Assembly (NCBI GenBank): GCA_028753945.1
Contig: JAPNXP010000013.1
Span: forward strand, 2,108,001-2,172,000
DNA: 64,000 bases
From: Hexactinellida sp. DTS-2022
Lineage: Eukaryota; Porifera; Hexactinellida
Direction of reading: 5' to 3'
Positions 21,205 through 30,380 of this stretch are shown piece by piece. Both the position numbers and the translations under genes were made by a program. Under the pieces are notes generated by a model. It was not told the origin of the DNA. It made no database searches and saw only the letters and a list, made by a program, of their open reading frames with translations. Position 1 is the first letter of the stretch. Every line of letters begins with the position of its first letter.

Positions 21205-21870
21205 CAGTGGATGCCGGTTATAAGCACATCGTCGGGAACTGCACTTAATGTGCTTATAACCGACATGTTCTTATAACCGACATAAATTACACAGGGTATA
21301 TGGCAACCGTTTTCCAACATAGTGTGCTTATATCCGATGTGTTCTTATAACCAGGGTTGCCAATCCAATCCAATCCAATCGACAATCCAATCCAATCGAG
21401 CCAAATTTGGACAATCGGCAATCCTAATTTCGACAATCGATTATTCGGATGACAATCCAATCGCAATCGACAATCCAAAATATCATCGAATTTTTGGATT
21501 GTTTCTCCGATTTTTTTCGATCGTTTACTCCTCAGTATTATATCAAAAAGAGTTATGTTTCATCATATGTTCAAACTTAAAACATATATTATTGGGTTTA
21601 ATTGACGAGCAATTGAGCTTTTTAAATTTTGGCATTATTTAGAATTGAAAAAACAAACAATCGAAAAAAATCGATGAAAATTCATCGATTGCAATCCAAT
21701 CGATATAAATCGAACCAATCCAATCGACAATCCAATCGATGAAAAATGCAGCAATCCAACCGATAATCCAATCGATGAAAAATGCAGCAATCGGCAATCG
21801 AAGATCTTCTCGATTGGGTTGGATTGGCAACCCTGCTTATAACCGGTGTGCTTATAGCCGACATCTACTG
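21205..21870. mobile_element. Tigger/pogo-type MITE with CAGTGGATGCCGG ends, split by a hAT
   Basis: It starts CAGTGGATGCCGGTTATAAG and ends with TTATAGCCGACATCTACTG, with TA on both sides. The motif TTATAACCGACAT repeats inside. The element at 21352-21835 is inserted in it. A related inverted fragment lies at 40470-40620 and a terminal copy of the family at 45538-45564. Confidence 0.78.
21352..21835. mobile_element. hAT MITE made of CAATCCAATCGA units, TSD CTTATAAC
   Basis: The ends CAGGGTTGCCAATCCAATCC and its inverse are flanked by exact CTTATAAC duplications (21344-21351, 21836-21843). Both arms are tandem/inverted arrays of CAATCCAATCGA with spacers. The end type CAGGGTTGCCA is shared with the 6.1-kb element at 32701-38823. 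It has no transposase. Confidence 0.9.
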
Positions 21871-21874
21871 TACT

Positions 21875-22235
21875 ATATTTGTAATTTAATATAGTATTGA
21901 CTTTCTCGGACTTTTTGTTTATCGCTCACTTTGAATTTTTTTGTGTGAAATCATTTGCCTTTTTTGTACCTTGGAACTTCAAATAAAAATTCTATTAAAA
22001 ATAATTCATTCACTCACAAGTGGTCTTCAAATTCAAATTCAGCATACTTTAATTGTATAAGGAAGACTAAATTTAGCTATATAAATCGCTTTGAATAGTA
22101 TTTATAGACATCAAAATATCAGCTATTTTGAATTCTTCTAAACCGCAAAATGAGATATTTGATTTGCTTGACTTTGATAATATTTATCTACAGCCTATAG
22201 GCGTTCGATTGACTCAAAAAATTCCTATATTTTTA
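21875..22235 (+). repeat. Duplicated segment, copy 1 (copy 2 at 38935-39355)
   Basis: About 340 bp, from TATTGACTTTCTCGGAC to ATAGGCGTTCGATTGACT, is almost identical to 38935-39255 in the same orientation. Copy 2 then has about 85 bp (39255-39328) that is absent here, after which both share CTCAAAAAATTCCTATATTT. No coding is evident. It may be part of a Helitron-like element since hairpin or TG-rich ends lie downstream of each copy. Confidence 0.8.
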
Positions 22236-22258
22236 GGCTTAAGCCACGGTGTTATAGG

Positions 22259-22462
22259 CAGTGATGGATCTAGAATTTACCTCAGGGGGGGGTTACCAAA
22301 GTCCAATAGAAGTTAGGGGGGTAAGGTAATTAACATTTCGCTTTAGTTAATTAAACCCCCTCCCCTTGAGAGGGGTCAGAAAGATCTCAGGGGGGTCCTC
22401 TTTCTCAAAGAAAATATCAGGGGGGGCTAACCCACTCCTGAGGGGGTATAGATGAAACCCTG
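22259..22462. mobile_element. hAT-type MITE with GGGGGG tracts
   Basis: It starts CAGTGATGGATCTAG and ends ATAGATGAAACCCTG; the flanks GTTATAGG and CTTCTAGG agree at 6 of 8. Tracts of six to eight G recur. Probably an old hAT MITE. Confidence 0.6.
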
Positions 22463-22654
22463 CTTCTAGGTTGATTTTGAATTTTGATCAATTTGTTTAC
22501 CTATTTTGTCTAAACAAGAGCAACAAATATTCTTATTATAAATTATAAATGCGAAATTCGTTTTCAGCATACTTGTTCACCTATTATAACATTTGTTACC
22601 AATTATAACATTTGACAGTTAGTTTATATCTCATATATTAATTCGGTTTCTATA

Positions 22655-22735
22655 CCCCAGTCACTTTAACACAATCCGGACAAACAAACAAACACACACA
22701 TACAACAATCGAGATTTAATAGTATGGATATATAT
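22655..22735 (-). repeat. Helitron-like 5' end, minus strand
   Basis: On the minus strand the sequence is ATACTATTAAATCTCGATTG then a TGTGTTTGTTTG run and CCGGATTGTG, matching the 5' end layout of H1/H4. Its interior would extend to lower coordinates, possibly including the duplicated segment 21875-22235. Confidence 0.4.
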
Positions 22736-22738
22736 ATA

Positions 22739-23104
22739 CAGTCAACTCCCGTTATAACCAAGTTGGATATAACGAAGTACCTGGATTATAACGTAGTCAT
22801 TCAATGGTCCGGAAATCCTTGTATCTTATTCACATTAATAAAACTTCGGTTACAACGAAATGGATATAACGAAATTCCGCTTATAATGAAGTCATTTAAA
22901 TCCCATATAGCCTCTAAGTCTAAGCTATTGAATTTACTCCGGTTATAACGAACTCTTGATATTACGAAATTCGTTTTTAATAAACTCCTGTTACAACGAC
23001 ATTAAAATTGTAATGAACTCTTTTAGATCGAACTCCGTACGAACCCGGGTTAAAACGAAATGAAACTAAGGTTCCGAGCACTTCGTTATAACGGGAGTTG
23101 ACTG
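22739..23104. mobile_element. Tigger/pogo-type MITE with CAGTCAACTCCCGTTATAA ends
   Basis: The left end CAGTCAACTCCCGTTATAAC and the right end GTTATAACGGGAGTTGACTG are exact inverses. TA precedes the left end; the right flank is TT. The interior repeats TTATAACGAA many times. A half copy lies at 57060-57195. Confidence 0.85.
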
Positions 23105-23510
23105 TTTGACACATTTACAATTTGAACTTGTAACAATAAATATATTGGAAACTTTGCAAGATTCATTTAAGGTATTAATATTAAGTGATATAATTTCATA
23201 ATTATTGTCTCTATTGCCTATTGGCGTGAAGCTCTATTAAATTTTGTGATACAGTGTATTTGGAACAATGTTTACAATCAAAGAATAACCATTATTACAC
23301 TGTGAAATAATACGAAGTGATAAATCCATCAGAGCCTAAAAGAACGAGCCCCGGGATGTAAAGTAGAGGATAAACAATATAAGAAATGCGCCATCAGTTA
23401 ATGTTGTGCGCCGGTTGTGCGCCCCCAGTTCAAAAACTCTAGCTACGCCCCTGGGAATAGGAGATTATTCAAAACTGAGTATAACGTGCAAATCATTTGT
23501 TACATGTACA
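23105..23510. other. No gene; trace of a hAT right end
   Basis: The stretch 23385-23450, with GTGCGCCGGTTGTGCGCCCCC and ending AGCTACGCCCCTG, looks like the right end of a hAT element whose left end I could not find. Otherwise featureless. Confidence 0.4.
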
Positions 23511-23514
23511 CACT

Positions 23515-24281
23515 ATTGAATCACAGCTATTCCTGAGTCTATCTTGACTCGATGTGCAGTAACTCCCAATTCTGAAACATCAACATGCAAGTTCCGGTAT
23601 TCATCTGCTACTTTCATATAGGAGACAACACTTTCCTTGGTAATTACTGTATATTATCCATAAAGAGAGACAGCTCATCTTTTTGAAAAACACGTGGTTT
23701 GGGAGACTTTCGCACTCTGATGGGAATAACTGATTGGCTTTAGAAATAGACGAAGGATAAGTATAGTTGGAATAAGGTTGAGGGAATAATTAAGTCGAAC
23801 TCTTTCTTTACCAAGAGAAAGGTAAGTACTTTCGAAGATCGAAGTGATCGATACAAATCCTTGAGCTCTCAGTTATGACAAAATCCTTACGGTTAACATA
23901 CTCAACCCACTTCATTTTTTGGGTATCTTTTTCTGGGAATTGAAATAAGGCTCTTCGAGGTCCTGAGGAGTATCCAGTCTTGCAACCAACAACTGCACAT
24001 TTAAAACCCATAATGCAGGCGGTTGATTAGTTTAGCTAATAACATACAAAATTAAGAGAGGGTAAGATTAATTAACACAAGTTTGAGGATGAGATTGTAC
24101 CAGCATGTGTTGGCGAGTAAAAAGAAACATTTGTTCAACTGGAATGACAAGTATTAGTACTAGTCAATAATATAAAAATAATTGTTGTGGTTTGGTATAA
24201 ATAAATTAACTGGTATTCTATTTTGGCCTAGTTTTCGGTAGGTTGCATAGCTGTATACATAGTAGGCTATGGAACACGTTA
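23515..24281 (-). pseudogene. 5' part of a P-like element (lineage 2) with THAP domain
   Basis: On the minus strand an ATG at 24011 opens a THAP zinc finger: CAVVGCKTGYSSGPRRALFQ, then KMKWVEYVNR and RICIDHF, i.e. the C2-CH ligands and the conserved W and F of THAP domains, which bind the element's DNA. A further stretch (about 23715-23515) reads RVRKSPKPRVFQKDEL and SYMKVADEYRNLHVDVSEL, typical linker/coiled-coil sequence downstream. The terminus near 24281, CATAGCCTACTATGTATACAGC on the minus strand, matches the inverse end of copy D at 43575-43620. The catalytic part is missing. Stops are present. Confidence 0.7.
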
Positions 24282-24639
24282 ATCAAATTTTGTTTAGAGT
24301 AAAGTCAGTTGCATGACAATTCTATATAATCTAGATTCGAAAACAAAATATAATAAATTTAAGGCAGTGTGTTTCCTTGGCTGCTAGATATGGGTTAAAG
24401 TCTTGTCCGACTTGGATCGGAGGTTAGAGTGTAATATGCTGAGGTTCTGCAGAATCCGGCTGAGAGAGGGTAAAATTCATTTTGCCTTCAGCGGACTGAG
24501 AATCTGGATCGCAGTCCGGAGAAGTGAGCGATGTTTGGCTGGAAAAAATGTTTTAATACTAGAATGAATGTCTCAAGATGCTAGGTGACAGTGTACTGGA
24601 TATAATTGTTAAGAAGATCAAGAGGTCAGATTGGTTTAC
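24282..24639. other. No recognisable feature
   Basis: Sequence of slightly higher GC around 24380-24540 with no recognisable frame or repeat ends. Confidence 0.35.
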
Positions 24640-25990
24640 TTTGTATCATGGACGAGACTCAAGATATCTCAACTCTTGAGCAAGTTTGCATCTGTATTAG
24701 ATATGTCGACGAGTCAGATCTAATGTATGGGAAGATTTTTTAGGATTTCATAACATAATTGGTACCACAGCTCTAGAACTCTACGATATACTTATCAAGA
24801 CGATAAATAATCTTTGTCTTGACATGCAGAATTGCCGAGGTGAGGCCTACGATGGAACCTCAAATGTTTCTGGTCATGTCTCTGATTTGCAGACATTAGT
24901 TAGGAGTCATTATCCAAAAGCCCTGTATTCCCACTGCGCTGGTCATAATCTTAATTAGATGCTGAATGATGTTGCAAAGGAAGTTCGACAGTGTTATCAT
25001 ATCGTGACGCTCGTAGGTAAGATCGGGGCATATGTGAAGGATTCAGCAAAAATAAAAGTACATTTCGATCAGATACGAGTTGTGAACTCAGAAGGTAAAT
25101 TGGCAGCTCAAATGTACGGCCCATTTCCCCAACAAGATGGATTCTAAGATACCCGGCAGTAAATGCTATTTTGGAGAATTATGAGGATCTTCTTGACTTC
25201 CTAAGCACCTCTAGCGACAATGAAAACAAGGCTCAAGGTTATGTTAGAGAACTTCAACGCTTTGAAGTATATTTCGGGGTACGCATTCTACATCGTCTCT
25301 TTGGTCAAGTCCGCCCAGTTCACAATGCAATCCAATCAGAATCAATGTCACTGGGGGAGTGCTCAAGTATAGTAACTGCACTCACTGCTGCATTGAGAAT
25401 AGACGGAGAATCCGTGGATATTTTCACTGTATTCATGACTAGCTGCAAGACTTCAGCATCAACTATGGGCATTGAATTGCCTGCAGTTCCTCGAGGCCTC
25501 GCGAAAAGGGTGAATAGAGGAAATAGGGTTGACTGGGAAATTGATGATGCCGTTGTTGAAAATTTTTACCATGGTATTTGGACAAGGATGTATAACTCTG
25601 TTGTAGTATCACTGACAATGCGGCAATTGACATTGCACGGGATTTTCAAGATATTCTGTCCAATGTTAGTGAGGATTCTAATTATGAATTCCCAAGCATG
25701 AACTCACTCATGGAGCTCTACACAACAGATTTTAATGGAAGTTTTTGAAGTTAGAGATGATACAATGAGATCGTATTAGTAAATATCCAACCCTACCAAA
25801 CACACGACTGATCTGAAGTACCTTCACAAGTATCTTTCTGAGAAGTCTTATCATCGTCTCATGTGGCCTAACTTGGTTTTATTCCTTAAGCTCTACCTTT
25901 TTCTACCTTGTTCCGTCATGTTCTGCCGAACGCGGATTTAGCTGAGTAAGAAAACATTGTTGAATCTATAAAGCTCAACTAACCGTCCTT
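24640..25990 (+). pseudogene. hAT transposase pseudogene (zf-MYM1/DUF4371 type)
   Basis: The plus strand encodes, across several frames, the RNase H-like core of a hAT transposase: DETQDISTLEQVCICIRYVD (first catalytic Asp and context), then CRGEAYDGTSNVSGHVSDLQ followed by SHCAGHNLN (the D-G-A/HC-HxLNL motif), a long helical insertion region (25171-25600), and a degraded SAERGFS-like block near 25920. The ancestral C-H-N-L motif is intact but followed by a stop (TAG 24957). Frameshifts at about 25140 and 25620 split the frame. No terminal repeats were found. Confidence 0.75.
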
Positions 25991-26398
25991 CGTTGACCTT
26001 TATATCAAACTGTATCTTCTGTTTGATTTGCTCAAAGTTGATACTATCCATTGCTGATTGATGTGTAGAAGTACGAGATTCATCAATACTAGTAAATTAT
26101 TCTTGGGGAATCTCAAGTGGTGGAGAAAAGATGTCTGATATTTCTTCAATATCATCGAGTGGAGGAATGACTTCGCTCATAATAGCATCGTCTATTGCAA
26201 AATATTCTTCAGTGTTGCACTGCAGGTTGTTAATGGTCGACAGAAGATCTTGATGCCTGGACTCTCTTCCCACATAACCTTGAATGGAGTTTGTCCATGG
26301 GCCCTTTTAAAGTTAGAATTCATTGTTATTGCAGCAGCTTTTAGCAGATTTGATATTTGTTGATATTTGTCGTCCTGTATGGCCGAAATTACCTTTAG
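25991..26398 (-). pseudogene. Unidentified coding relic, minus strand
   Basis: The minus strand reads KVISAIQDDKYQQISNLLKA, then NSNFKRAHGQTPFKVMW and, one frame over, HQDLLSTINNLQCNTEEY and PPLDDIEEISDIFSPPLEIP. The LLKAA...HGQTPFKV pattern could be an ankyrin repeat, or the tail of an integrase-type protein; neither is certain. It ends at the P-like terminus 26399. In the inferred pre-inversion order it would lie directly downstream of the RAG1-like fragment at 20030. Confidence 0.35.
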
Positions 26399-27689
26399 CG
26401 TAGCCTACTCTATATATGGCCTACAGTAACCTAGAAAATGTGGACCAAGGATGAAGGAGAAGATGGTAATATTTATCCAACCACAATATTTAATTTCAAA
26501 AATAATAATAATAATCAACCACATTAATTAGAAATATTCTTGAAATATATACAACTATTGATCAGATTTTATTCCAAACTCTTCTATTGAGGTAAAATCT
26601 CATTCTTTTAATTTCGCTTTGGTATTTAATTCATATTAACTTCTATCATACCAAACTCATGTTCTGTCCCCGGATGCAAGAGCAACTACAACCCAATTAA
26701 CGAATTAACAATATCTGCTCTAACTATCCAGAACGAATTGCGTATCCAAAATATAGAAAGAATACTCCTGAGTTTGTTGATACCCTTCTTACTGTTTTGA
26801 AATTATTCAACGCTAACACACCATTTAAAGAATAACTTTGAACGATAATTTCTCTAGACCTTTGACTTTTAATGACAAGCGATTTCTATTTTGACTCGTG
26901 TAGTTTTTGGTTCGATGCTTGGCAAACTTTACCAGAAAAAATTGGCAAACTGAGTAAACAAACATACACCAGTTTTAGACATGTTGTATTGCCTTACCAC
27001 AAATTACCAACCATTTGACTCAATCTTGTGGCTTTACATATGTGTTGTCCTCCTTTTTCTACAGACGGATCCCTTGGAACACCATTTCGGTCTATACCGT
27101 ATGATGTCGGGTTCTAATTATCACATCTCCTATATTCAATCCATGAACCGAGCGTCGACTTAAACTTTCTAGCATATTAAACATATTTACTGACCAACAA
27201 GACACTTCCTTTCAATCTATTCAGTCATTTGTTAAATAATTTTCTTCTCCGTATCGCGTATTCCACTACTGATGGTGAGTTCAATTTGGAGCCATTTCTT
27301 GATGAGATTAATGATCTATCAACAATTGATTGTGGTTCACAGTTGCTTCAATCATTAGCCTTTATCGCAGGCTATTCTGTCCATCAGTACCTGAAACAAA
27401 CAAAACCGTGTCATGTTTGTCTACATATGTTAACGGTGATAAAGAATTTCTCCTTGATTTAGACCAAGCCTCAGTATAAACTTCTGCAGCTAACGGACAG
27501 TGGCGGACTTAAATATCCATCTGAGCCAGTTTTAAATTCCATATTTGTTATATGGAAGACCTTTAGTGCCATCGAAAACAATAAAGAGCTGATGGCGAAA
27601 CTTGTAAGTGGACCTTCTAGAAAAATACTAGTTGAACTCACGTTGATGTATTTGGAAGATTGTGATAATCGTGATCCAAGTATTTGGAA
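26399..27689 (+). pseudogene. P-like element copy B, left half
   Basis: It opens with the element terminus (C)GTAGCCTACTCTATATATGG. At about 26650 there is the start of a THAP finger, SCSVPGCKSNYNP, fused by internal deletion to the transposase middle/C-terminus (TISALTIQNEL, then DAWQTLPEKIGKLSK at 26905, DPLEHHFGLYRMMSGSNYHI at 27068, and FIAGYSVHQYLKQTKPCHVC at 27360). The cysteine pair in CHVCLHM is conserved in copy C. Stops and frameshifts abound. It is cut at 27689 after ATTTGGAA by a hAT left end. Confidence 0.78.
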
Positions 27690-27985
27690 CAGTGGCGTAA
27701 TGGTGCGGGCCTAGGATGGGCTTGGGCACGTTTATTTATACAAAAGGCATATATTATATGATAGCACACATTTACTATATATTCAATTTATCCTGTTTTT
27801 TTGACAATGAATATTGATCGAATAGGGGATAATTAGGTATAAATATAGCTGATTCAGTTTAAGTAACTATTATTGGAATTGCCAGGGGCGTCCAAGCTAG
27901 GGGGGGGCAGATCGGGGAAATTTCTATGCTTTTGGACATATATAATAGCCTTATTAGCACAGTGGGAAAATAGGTGTAAGTAGAG
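27690..27985. mobile_element. hAT left end and unassigned sequence
   Basis: Begins CAGTGGCGTAATGGTGCGGG immediately after ATTTGGAA (27682-27689). The same 8-mer in inverse, TTCCAAAT, precedes the matching end at 20600. A second hAT-like start, CAGGGGCGTCCAAGCTAGGG, lies at 27881. No coding. Confidence 0.6.
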
Positions 27986-28239
27986 CAGGGGTGCCCAACA
28001 TACGGCCCGCGGGCCGGATCCGGCCAGCGTAAATTTTATCCATTTAATATTTTTGATCATTTATGTAGTTTGTAATGATTTTAGATGTGTTTCTTAACTT
28101 TTAATGTTCCATTTGCGTTTGGATACCCCAACCTATCTCTCCCTAAATATATCTGGAATTTAGATTGGCCTTTATGGACCACATGAAGATATGAAGAAAC
28201 CAATGTGGCCCGCAGTTAAAATCGAGTTGGGCACCCCTG
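27986..28239. mobile_element. hAT MITE CAGGGGTGCCCAAC...GTTGGGCACCCCTG
   Basis: Perfect 14-bp inverted ends; flanks AAGTAGAG and AAGTATAG agree at 7 of 8. Near the left end is CGGCCCGCGGGCCG. 254 bp, non-coding. Confidence 0.88.
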
Positions 28240-28563
28240 AAGTATAGCATTTTTTTGACAAACTCAGATCTCAATTATATTGTAATTATTGAATTCCTCA
28301 TACTCTAAAACCTAGGTAACCGAATTTGGGAAGTAAATAACATCAAATTTTTAGTTATGCTGTCCTGATGGAATGTCAATTATTGGATCCAATAATATCT
28401 TTTTATTATTTAGTCAACCACATGATATAATTGTAAATATTTCATTCAAAACTAGTGCTTGAAAGTACAACTCAGTTTTAAATTACGTATAGGCTTATAC
28501 TTCATAATCTATTTCAATTCTAGAATCGGTATTTATAGATTTAAACAAAATCTGTATTACTGG

Positions 28564-29446
28564 AATTAAGGAGATAGAGGCTCAAATTGATATCTATTAT
28601 TAGATAATGCAAAAATTCTTGTTGAAGCATTCCAACTATACTTTGATACACTATCTATCCGAATCCGGAAGAAAAATTCGATTCGGACATTTTTTTTACA
28701 TTTTTGACCCCACCAAAGGTCCAAATCATCGTCTTATAGAATTATATGGCCATAGAATAGTCAATTGTTGTAAATTAATGAAAAATGGATTAATTTAGTT
28801 TTGCCACTCCTAGTTATATATTTACTTGCCATCTATCCAAATCAGAAAGAAAAATTTGATTCGGACATTCTTTTGACCTTTTTGACGTCACTAAAGGTCA
28901 AAATCACCGCCATTTTGTACAAATACATTCCGTATGAATTTTCGAGGAGTGACCTTGATTATGTAGGTGATATCTTAAAAAGTATAAGTCGGAATGAGAA
29001 AAGATATTCCTCAAAAATGATCCTTATTAGTAGAGCTACCAGATCCGCCGCGTCGATTTTCAACTGTAATACAAAGTTATAGAGTTAATAATTAATCAGA
29101 GCCAAATATTGGTAAAAATTGAGCAATTATTTGAAAATCTATAGAAAAAAATAATTAAATTGATTCTGACAAATGTAAGTGGCGGATCTGATGTAACTAA
29201 TAGTAAATAGTTAAATTAGCACTATTACAGAACTTGCGCCTGATAGAGTAAATTCATAGTTCTTACATTATCTAGTATGGATTCACTATTAGGCTAAACT
29301 TTGACTATCAATATCTAATTCAAATTTTTCGATTTTTGAAATTCTGAGTATCTACGTCCTTCTTAGAATAACTTGTACTGTCCAAAAACCCAATAATAAT
29401 TGGGGGTTATCGGGTGTCTAAAATTTGAGCCTCTATCTCCTTAACT
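28564..29446 (+). repeat. 884-bp TIR element (family R1), copy c
   Basis: Bounded by AATTAAGGAGATAGAGGCTC and GAGCCTCTATCTCCTTAACT. It has the same duplicated internal block as copy b (28630 and 28815), so that duplication is a family feature, not an accident of one copy. The small ORFs at 28607-29082 are by-products. Confidence 0.8.
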
Positions 29447-29815
29447 GTTTTCGGACAAATCTAATTTTGTTGATATAGTGCTGAAATATATCGTGGGCAT
29501 TCGTGGGCAAATGTTATTAAGATTTTAAATTGAAGCTAGCCACAAAAGCATGAATTTAAGATATTTTTCAAGGGCGCGAAATGACGCGAAGTGGGGCGAC
29601 GTGACCTTTGAACAAAATATATTAGGATTTTAACTATTTTTGAAAAATAATATCAGGTTCAAGAATTATAATCATTGATCATGGTTGAACAATAAATTTT
29701 TAATAACAAACCTTAAATATAATTTATGAGTGAATTATCATTAACCGTCTAGAACTAGAACTGCGCTTAGGAGACTACATATATCATTTTTGATAATACC
29801 ATTCAGTCTACACAG
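29447..29815. other. No recognisable feature
   Basis: Contains GGGCGCGAAATGACGCGAAG near 29572, but neither a frame nor inverted ends. Confidence 0.35.
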
Positions 29816-30300
29816 GGCCGGATTAAGCACACTTCGGGCCCTGTGCGTTAGCTTCTGGTCGGGCCCTAACTTGGCGCGACTTCAACGATCCCATACTAAA
29901 ATCATCCCTGTACTATAATTAAAGTTACACTCTAACTTTGACCCCTATGGGAGATTTGTATTAGCCAAATTTTGAAACCCACAAAAAATAAAAGTATAAT
30001 AGATAGAGACATTTTCTTTTTGGTTTATTGCTTTCTATCGTATAGGGATTAATGTCTCACAAATAGAAATTAATACAAGAAATTTGTTTCTCTGCCGTAA
30101 TTTAACCTTAATACATAGTCATAATCAATGTCTCTAGTATTGTCTTAGAAAATATAAGCCCCGAAACATTTTGCAACTTCAAAAATATATCCACATTCCA
30201 TTCTCTGTTTTGGTATCTATGGAATTCCATAAACTCATCTTGTAATGTAATACATATATTTGTTGATTCCAATTTATCTATCAAAGATTTATTAGTTTTT
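29816..30300. repeat. hAT left end followed by dispersed repeat R2 (inverted copy)
   Basis: 29816 starts CAGGGCCGGATTAAGCACAC, a classic hAT end; its right partner was not found. From about 30100 to 30270 the sequence is the inverse of the DNA that flanks the 6.1-kb element (32660-32700 joined to 38824-38935), including GGTATCTATGGAATTCCAT uninterrupted. It thus provides the empty site for that insertion. A minus-strand reading (FMEFHRYQNREWNVDIFLKL) hints at coding origin. Confidence 0.65.
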
Positions 30301-30380
30301 AATTAATAAGTAGCTAACATTGTTGATTTGAAATAATTAGCTTATTAACAATACTGTCTATTGTTGTTGACTCCAAGATA

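Noticed and set aside
25991-26398. Minus-strand relic as a retroviral-type integrase tail
   Set aside because: The HGQTPFKV phrase could equally be an ankyrin repeat; neither reading is strong enough to name it.
28000-30300. Search for a RAG2-like (kelch) partner next to the RAG1-like relic
   Set aside because: No kelch-type or PHD-type frame on either strand; the space is filled by an R1 repeat and hAT-like sequence.
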